From: an uncultured Mobiluncus sp.
GTDB lineage: Bacteria > Actinomycetota > Actinomycetes > Actinomycetales > Actinomycetaceae
DNA: 64,000 nt
Assembly: GCF_947254095.1 (NCBI RefSeq)
Contig: NZ_CAMYBV010000003.1
Span: 61,333 to 125,332 of the forward strand
Direction of reading: 5' to 3'
Below the pieces are notes generated by a model that ran no database searches, was not told where the DNA came from, and saw nothing but the letters and a program-made list of their open reading frames with translations. Shown here one piece after another: positions 59,657-64,000 of the stretch (within the stretch, counting starts at the first letter, position 1; the number at the start of each line of letters is the position of its first letter). A program made the position numbers and the translations under genes.

Positions 59657-59684
59657 ACTCTATGCTAGCACTTCGCAAGCATAG
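59653..59684. promoter_or_regulatory. vapBC operator candidate with three half-sites
   Basis: GCATA-CTC-TATGC (59653-59665) is a perfect palindrome over the vapB start codon. CTATGCT (59660-59666) and AGCATAG (59678-59684) form a second, 7-bp-arm inverted repeat with an 11-nt spacer. Three GCATA/TATGC half-sites in 32 bp suit cooperative binding by a RHH antitoxin complex. Confidence 0.6.
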
Positions 59685-59737
59685 TGGATAGCCTCTGAGC
59701 CGATACCCATTTCTGAGTGTTCCTCGGCGCCAAATCC

Positions 59738-59766
59738 TTCCCAAAGCGGGCGTTACGTGGGACAAT
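59738..59766 (+). promoter_or_regulatory. Promoter of the GNAT gene, leaderless layout
   Basis: TTCCCA (59738-59743) and GACAAT (59761-59766) are spaced by 17 nt; the -10 ends 6 nt before ATG 59773. Confidence 0.45.
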
Positions 59767-59772
59767 CGAGAT

Positions 59773-60273
59773 ATGTCCAAGCTGTCCTTAGAGGCCCCGT
59801 CCACCGATGAGTTGACGGCTGCAAAGCCCGACCCTGAAATCAAGATTACCTACCGTCCGATTACCCGCGACGATGTGGTGCAGATGTCCCAGCTCCACGC
59901 GGTTGCTTATCGGGACGCGGGGTCGAGCGCGGCCAGCCAGCTGAATTTGTTTTGGGACGGCGCCTACGGCTCGCTGCTGGACGAGGCGACCCTCGGGGCG
60001 TGGCACGGGGACAAGCTGGTCGGCGTGGTCATCGTGCTGGACCAGGCTCCTGACGAGTGGTGTACCACGGACGGCAACAGCGACCAACCCTACATCGCCG
60101 ACCTGTTTGTGGATCCTGAGTATCGCCGTCAGGGCATCGGTTCGGGGCTGGTCATTAACGCTTCACGAGCCGTGGATGCGTTGGGGCGCGAAGCCCTGAC
60201 CTTGCAACTGGATATATCCGCCGCCCCCGAGGCGATGCAGCTCTACGACGCCTTGGGGTTCTCTACGCGCTGA
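59773..60273 (+). CDS. GNAT-family N-acetyltransferase
   Basis: A 166-aa acetyltransferase. The GNAT fold starts YRPITRDDVVQMSQLHAVAYRD; the acetyl-CoA binding motif A is LFVDPEYRRQGIGSGLVINAS (Q/RxxGxG), followed by LTLQLDISAAPEAMQLYDALGF. The substrate cannot be inferred. The start is leaderless-like. It stands alone between vapBC and the M13 peptidase gene. Confidence 0.87.
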   Translation: MSKLSLEAPSTDELTAAKPDPEIKITYRPITRDDVVQMSQLHAVAYRDAGSSAASQLNLFWDGAYGSLLDEATLGAWHGDKLVGVVIVLDQAPDEWCTTDGNSDQPYIADLFVDPEYRRQGIGSGLVINASRAVDALGREALTLQLDISAAPEAMQLYDALGFSTR

Positions 60274-60370
60274 CTCCCCGCCGGAACGTTTTTCACCAGG
60301 ACGGTAACGTAGTCACAAGGTGTTTCGGTGGCGCCGCCGGGGCCGCTCAGAAATTTTTGGTGCGGCACGG

Positions 60371-60376
60371 TAGGGT
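60371..60376 (+). promoter_or_regulatory. -10 box of a probable leaderless start (M13 peptidase)
   Basis: TAGGGT ends 7 nt before ATG 60384, with no ribosome site between. Confidence 0.4.
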
Positions 60377-60383
60377 TGAACCC

Positions 60384-62393
60384 ATGACAAAGAACCCGTT
60401 GTTGGGGATGCTTGACCCCGCTGACTTTGAAGAAACCATCCGCCCGCAAGACGACCTTTACCGTTACGTAAACGGCAAGTGGCTGGCCCGCACCGAGATC
60501 CCCGCCGATAAGGCCAGCTACGGTTCGTTCCACCTCTTGGCTGAGGAAGCGGAAAAACAGGTGCGCACCATCATCGAAGATTGTGTCGCGGGTCGAATCA
60601 CCGGGGAACTGAGCAGCCTGGCAGGCAAAGTCGCCTCCCTCTACGGCTCTTTTATGGATGAAGCCACAGTGGAAGCGGACAGTGGCCCGAGCCTGCGACA
60701 GTTGCAGGCCCCCGTGGAACAGGCCACCACGAAAGGGGATCTGCGCGACCTGTGGGCCCGGACTTTTGCCGAAGGCACCTACGAAGGATTTTTCGATACC
60801 GGCATTGACATCGATGTGAACAATCCCGAACGCTACGTCAACTATTTCGGTCAAGACGGTCTGGGACTGCCCGAACGCGCCTACTACTTGGAGGAAAAGC
60901 ACGCGAACCTGTTGGAACAGTATCGCCAGCACATTGCCCGAATGCTGACCCTGGCCGGATACGCTTCGCAGTCCGCAGCCCCGGACGTGGCCTGTAAAAT
61001 TGTTGACTTCGAGACCGGAATAGCCAAGCTGCATTGGGATAACGTGAAAACTCGCGACACGGACGCGACGAACAACCCGATGACCTGGGACGAACTGGCC
61101 GCCAAACTGCCGCGCTTCGACCTGGGAGCCTGGCGGAAGGCCTCGGGATTGCCCGACAAAATGTTTACGGAAGTCAACGTGGGCGAACCGGATTTCCTCG
61201 AAAACATGGACCAGCTATGGGATTCCACCGACTTTGAGACGCTCAAGTGGTGGATGCTGTGGCACGCCTTGAACGGACATACTTCCCTGCTGTCCAGCGA
61301 AATCGTGAATGCGGACTTTGAATTTTACGGGCAAAAGTTGGCGGGCAAGGAGCAACTGCGGGAACGCTGGAAGCGCGGGGTTTCCCTGGCGTCCTCCGTG
61401 ATGGGCGAGGCCCTGGGCAAACTTTACGTGCAGCGCCACTTCCCCGCCGAGGCTAAAGCGGCGATGAGCCACCTGGTAGACAACCTGATTCAGGCTTACC
61501 AGGATTCCATCGCGGTTCTGGATTGGATGGGACCGGAAACGCGGGACAAAGCGTTAGAAAAAATGCGCCAGTTTACCCCCAAAATCGGCTACCCAGACAA
61601 GTGGCGCGATTATGAGAAACTCCAGCTGGGAGACGGAACACTGGCTGACAAGGTTCACAATGCCAGCATTTTCGGTACTAACTATTGGATTGACAAACTG
61701 GGCGGCCCGGTCGATCACACGATTTGGCACATGACCCCGCAGACCGTCAATGCGTACTACAACCCGACCGAAAACGAAATCGTGTTTCCCGCCGCTATCC
61801 TGCAGCCCCCATTCTTTGACAAGGACGCGGACGCGGCTGTGAACTACGGTTCCATCGGGGCGGTTATCGGGCATGAAATCGGGCATGGTTTTGATGACCA
61901 GGGCGCCAAGTTCGACGGCACCGGTAAAGTCGAAAACTGGTGGACCGATCAGGACTTAGCCGAGTTTAAAAAACGCACCCACGCCCTTATCGACCAATAC
62001 AACACGTTCGTCCCCCAGGGGCTGCCCGCAGAATTCCATGTCAACGGCGCGCTGACCATCGGGGAAAACATCGGCGACCTTGGCGGACTCGACATCGCGT
62101 GGAAAGCCTACCTGTTGGAGCTGAAACAGCAGGGCATCGACGACCCTGCAGACGCTCCGGTCATCGAGGGGCTCACAGCAGCCGAACGCTTCTTCCTGTC
62201 CTGGGCGCTGTCCTGGCAGACGAAGGTGCGCCCGGAAATGGCTAAACAGCTCATTTCTATCGACCCCCACTCTCCGGCAGAATTCCGCTGCAACGGCGTG
62301 GTAGCGAACCTCGACCTGTTCGCCGATACTTTCCAAACCCAGCCCGGCGATGCCCTGTGGCTGGAACCGGACCAGAGAGTCAGGATTTGGTAG
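60384..62393 (+). CDS. M13-family zinc metallopeptidase (PepO/neprilysin-like)
   Basis: A 669-aa oligopeptidase. The N-terminal M13_N domain starts IRPQDDLYRYVNGKWLARTEIP. The catalytic domain has NAYYNPTENEIVFPAAILQPP, the zinc motif VIGHEIGHGFDDQGA (His497, Glu498, His501) and the third ligand in GENIGDLGGLDIAW (Glu561, with Asp565). It has no signal peptide, so it should act in the cytoplasm on short peptides. ATG 60384 fits the family start; an upstream in-frame GTG (60357) is less likely. Its 3' end overlaps the convergent lipoprotein gene by 14 nt. Confidence 0.93.
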   Translation: MTKNPLLGMLDPADFEETIRPQDDLYRYVNGKWLARTEIPADKASYGSFHLLAEEAEKQVRTIIEDCVAGRITGELSSLAGKVASLYGSFMDEATVEADSGPSLRQLQAPVEQATTKGDLRDLWARTFAEGTYEGFFDTGIDIDVNNPERYVNYFGQDGLGLPERAYYLEEKHANLLEQYRQHIARMLTLAGYASQSAAPDVACKIVDFETGIAKLHWDNVKTRDTDATNNPMTWDELAAKLPRFDLGAWRKASGLPDKMFTEVNVGEPDFLENMDQLWDSTDFETLKWWMLWHALNGHTSLLSSEIVNADFEFYGQKLAGKEQLRERWKRGVSLASSVMGEALGKLYVQRHFPAEAKAAMSHLVDNLIQAYQDSIAVLDWMGPETRDKALEKMRQFTPKIGYPDKWRDYEKLQLGDGTLADKVHNASIFGTNYWIDKLGGPVDHTIWHMTPQTVNAYYNPTENEIVFPAAILQPPFFDKDADAAVNYGSIGAVIGHEIGHGFDDQGAKFDGTGKVENWWTDQDLAEFKKRTHALIDQYNTFVPQGLPAEFHVNGALTIGENIGDLGGLDIAWKAYLLELKQQGIDDPADAPVIEGLTAAERFFLSWALSWQTKVRPEMAKQLISIDPHSPAEFRCNGVVANLDLFADTFQTQPGDALWLEPDQRVRIW

Positions 62394-63075
62394 GTGAAGG
62401 ACTTGGTTTCGGCTTGGTCCCTTTCACCGGCTTGTTCCAAGTCCAGGTTTTCAGCACGGAATCAATAATCGGTTGGTAGGTTTCCAGCGCGTAGTCCGGC
62501 ACGTCCTGTTTCAGGGCGTAGGCATGATTGTTCCCCGAAACCAAAGTCATAAAGGCGGTCATCTCGACCTCTTGATAGACGTAGCTCCACTTCATCTCCA
62601 GCACGTTCAAGCCCTCAACCTGAGTCGGGTTCAGCACCGTAAACTTCTTGTAACCCTTGTAGATGGGGTCTTGTTTCAGGTTCTTTTTCACCTCGTCAGG
62701 GTCGGAAGTCGCTTTCGCGTGATCAATGACCATGACCGGAACGTAGCCGTTCAGGGCTTTATCAGAAGAGAGGGACAGCACCACCTGCGCATCGGGCAGC
62801 TTGGAACCGCTGATCGCATCGTAGGCATCTAAGTAAGACGGCGGTATCTGTACCCGAAAAGCCCCGTCTTTACCGTTAATCCAGCCCTCCGGGGCCGGTG
62901 TAGTCATGATGGTAGTGTTCCACTGGGTGGGGGTCTTGGTTTTTTCCTTTGCGCAGGCACTCAATCCGCTCAGCGCCACGGCCCCTAAGAGGATTACTGC
63001 GAGGACACGGCGCATCCGGCGCAGTCTAGAGGCTGATATCTGGGAGCACGAGCTACGAGCGGTCTTCCGTCTCAA
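62380..63075 (-). CDS. Lipoprotein of unknown function
   Basis: A 231-aa predicted lipoprotein. A basic N-terminus leads to the signal RVLAVILLGAVALSGLSAC, with LSAC as lipobox. The mature part (about 190 aa) begins with Lys/Thr-rich residues, has a beta-rich middle (GWINGKDGAFRVQIPPSYLDAY; VVLSLSSDKALNGYVPVMVI; VEMTAFMTLVSGNNHAYAL), resembling LpqN/PsbP-like stress-lipoprotein folds, and ends in a Lys/Pro/Ser tail. TTG 63075 is chosen because GGGGAGG lies 8 nt upstream; ATG 63015 is the nearest ATG, without a site. The fold comparison is weak inference. Confidence 0.8.
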   Translation of the reverse strand: MRRKTARSSCSQISASRLRRMRRVLAVILLGAVALSGLSACAKEKTKTPTQWNTTIMTTPAPEGWINGKDGAFRVQIPPSYLDAYDAISGSKLPDAQVVLSLSSDKALNGYVPVMVIDHAKATSDPDEVKKNLKQDPIYKGYKKFTVLNPTQVEGLNVLEMKWSYVYQEVEMTAFMTLVSGNNHAYALKQDVPDYALETYQPIIDSVLKTWTWNKPVKGTKPKPSPSPTKS

Positions 63076-63213
63076 CGCAGATACCTCCCCTCGCTGTGAG
63101 CGCAAGAAACATAACTCAAGTTTAGTTTAACTGCAATCTTTACGCTGAAAATTCATCGAAAAGGGGTAAGACATGGAAGAATATATACCGATTGCAAACT
63201 CAAAGGAGCGTAA

Positions 63214-64000
63214 ATGCCAGGAACTAACCTCACCCGCATCGAAGCCGAGCAACGCTCGGAAATCGTCAGCGATGTTCACTATCGCGTACATCTCGACATG
63301 ACTCAGGGAGAGCGTATTTTTCATTCCGTGACGGAAGTCGACTTTGCTGCCCAGCCAGGCGCCTCAACTTTCATCGACCTCATTGCCGATGCCGTCACAG
63401 AAGTGACTTTGAACGGGACAGCGCTGGACCTCTCGAATTACGTCGATTCTAGAATTTTCCTGCCGGACCTACAGGAACACAACAATCTGCGGGTGGTGGC
63501 TGATTGCGTCTATATGCACACCGGCGAGGGACTACACCGTTTCACAGACCCCGAAGATGGCAAGTCTTACGTGTACTCTCAGTTCGAGGTGCCAGATTCC
63601 CGCCGCGTGTACGCAGTTTTTGAGCAGCCCGACATCAAAGCTGACTTCACCTTTACTTTCGTGGTTCCTCCCGAGTGGAACGCGTTTTCTAACTCGCCCA
63701 CCCCGGAACCTGAAATCGCCGCTGACGGCGTACGTACATACCGCTTCAGCCCCACCGAAAAAATCTCGTCCTACCTGACCGCCGTCATCGCCGGCCCCTA
63801 CGTGGGAGAAACCGGCGAAGTGACCTCGTGCGACGGCAGACGAATTCCCCTCGGCGTCTATTGCCGCGCCTCCATGGTGAAACACTTGGATGCCGCCGAA
63901 ATCATGGACATCACCCGCGCCGGCTTCGAATTCTACGAAACCGCCTTTGAGCGCCCCTATCCGTTCCGTAAATATGACCAAATTTTTGTTCCCGAATATA
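63214..64000 (+). CDS. pepN: Aminopeptidase N (M1), partial, runs off the window
   Basis: The first 262 residues of an actinobacterial-type PepN. ATG 63214 is preceded by AAAGGAG 5 nt upstream. The N-terminal beta domain starts NLTRIEAEQRSEIVSDVHYRVHLDM and includes the conserved MHTGEGLHRFTDPEDG, VYSQFEVPDSRRVYAVFEQPD and YLTAVIAGPYV. The translation continues in frame to FVPEY at the window edge; the GAMEN and HExxH zinc motifs would lie beyond. PepN removes N-terminal residues from peptides in the cytoplasm. Confidence 0.95.
   Translation, partial: MPGTNLTRIEAEQRSEIVSDVHYRVHLDMTQGERIFHSVTEVDFAAQPGASTFIDLIADAVTEVTLNGTALDLSNYVDSRIFLPDLQEHNNLRVVADCVYMHTGEGLHRFTDPEDGKSYVYSQFEVPDSRRVYAVFEQPDIKADFTFTFVVPPEWNAFSNSPTPEPEIAADGVRTYRFSPTEKISSYLTAVIAGPYVGETGEVTSCDGRRIPLGVYCRASMVKHLDAAEIMDITRAGFEFYETAFERPYPFRKYDQIFVPEY

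Noticed and set aside
1..64000. CRISPR arrays, insertion sequences, prophage genes
   Set aside because: No regularly spaced repeats, transposase, integrase or phage structural genes seen in the window.

Overview
The window is a gene-dense, GC-rich stretch of a Gram-positive actinobacterial chromosome. The actinobacterial signs are the AdnAB helicase-nuclease pair in place of RecBCD/AddAB, the small marker families DUF3107 and DUF3117, an Mrp ATPase without the CxxC pair, a short Tad pilus locus of the Rv3654c-Rv3660c type, actinobacterial PepN, and many genes whose start codon lies 6-8 nt after a TAnnnT box (leaderless style). Cell-wall-binding repeat 2 (CWB2) surface proteins, a C-terminal lysozyme-like domain and a LAxTG anchor remnant suggest Actinomycetaceae, most like Mobiluncus or Actinomyces. 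The genus is inference. I saw no phage, transposon, CRISPR array, rRNA or convincing tRNA.

Layout. 1-4.75 kb: the rimP-nusA-infB translation/transcription locus on the minus strand, split by a CWB2/lysozyme-like surface protein with its own promoter and terminator; no ylxR gene is seen. 4.8-10.2 kb: a lipoprotein, then a MarR regulator and a MacB/FtsX-type ABC exporter. 10.2-14.9 kb: a compact Tad pilus operon (tadA-tadB-tadC-pilin-like-three TadE-like genes). 14.95-23.3 kb: an aminoglycoside-phosphotransferase-fold protein that has lost both catalytic Asp residues, divergent from the Tad operon and convergent with adnA-adnB. 23.4-31.4 kb: DUF3107, a ferritin-like protein, a CAP-like/CWB2 surface protein, a DEAD-box helicase, a membrane protein, an Xaa-Pro aminopeptidase and a PHP phosphoesterase. 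31.4-40.4 kb: OatA-like acyltransferase, Mrp, DUF3117/O-methyltransferase, LOG, mannose-1-phosphate guanylyltransferase, 2H phosphoesterase, YihY and exonuclease III.

40.5-48.75 kb: a decayed LAxTG surface-protein tail, glyA-folD behind a ZTP (pfl) riboswitch, a membrane protein, a Dyp peroxidase, ispG, a Nei-type DNA glycosylase and an amidohydrolase. 48.75-56 kb: ffh, ftsY and smc (protein targeting and chromosome organisation). 56-64 kb: ndk, an orphan dhaL, folC, a vapBC toxin-antitoxin pair, a GNAT acetyltransferase, an M13 metallopeptidase, a lipoprotein and the start of pepN, which runs off the window; infB runs off the other end.

Most genes are housekeeping and follow actinobacterial neighbourhoods. 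The points of interest are exceptions: two CWB2 genes placed inside otherwise conserved loci, the predicted pseudokinase, the riboswitch with an enlarged internal arm, the frameshifted anchor remnant, operator-like palindromes upstream of the marR and vapBC units and ftsY, and the recurrent leaderless start layout.
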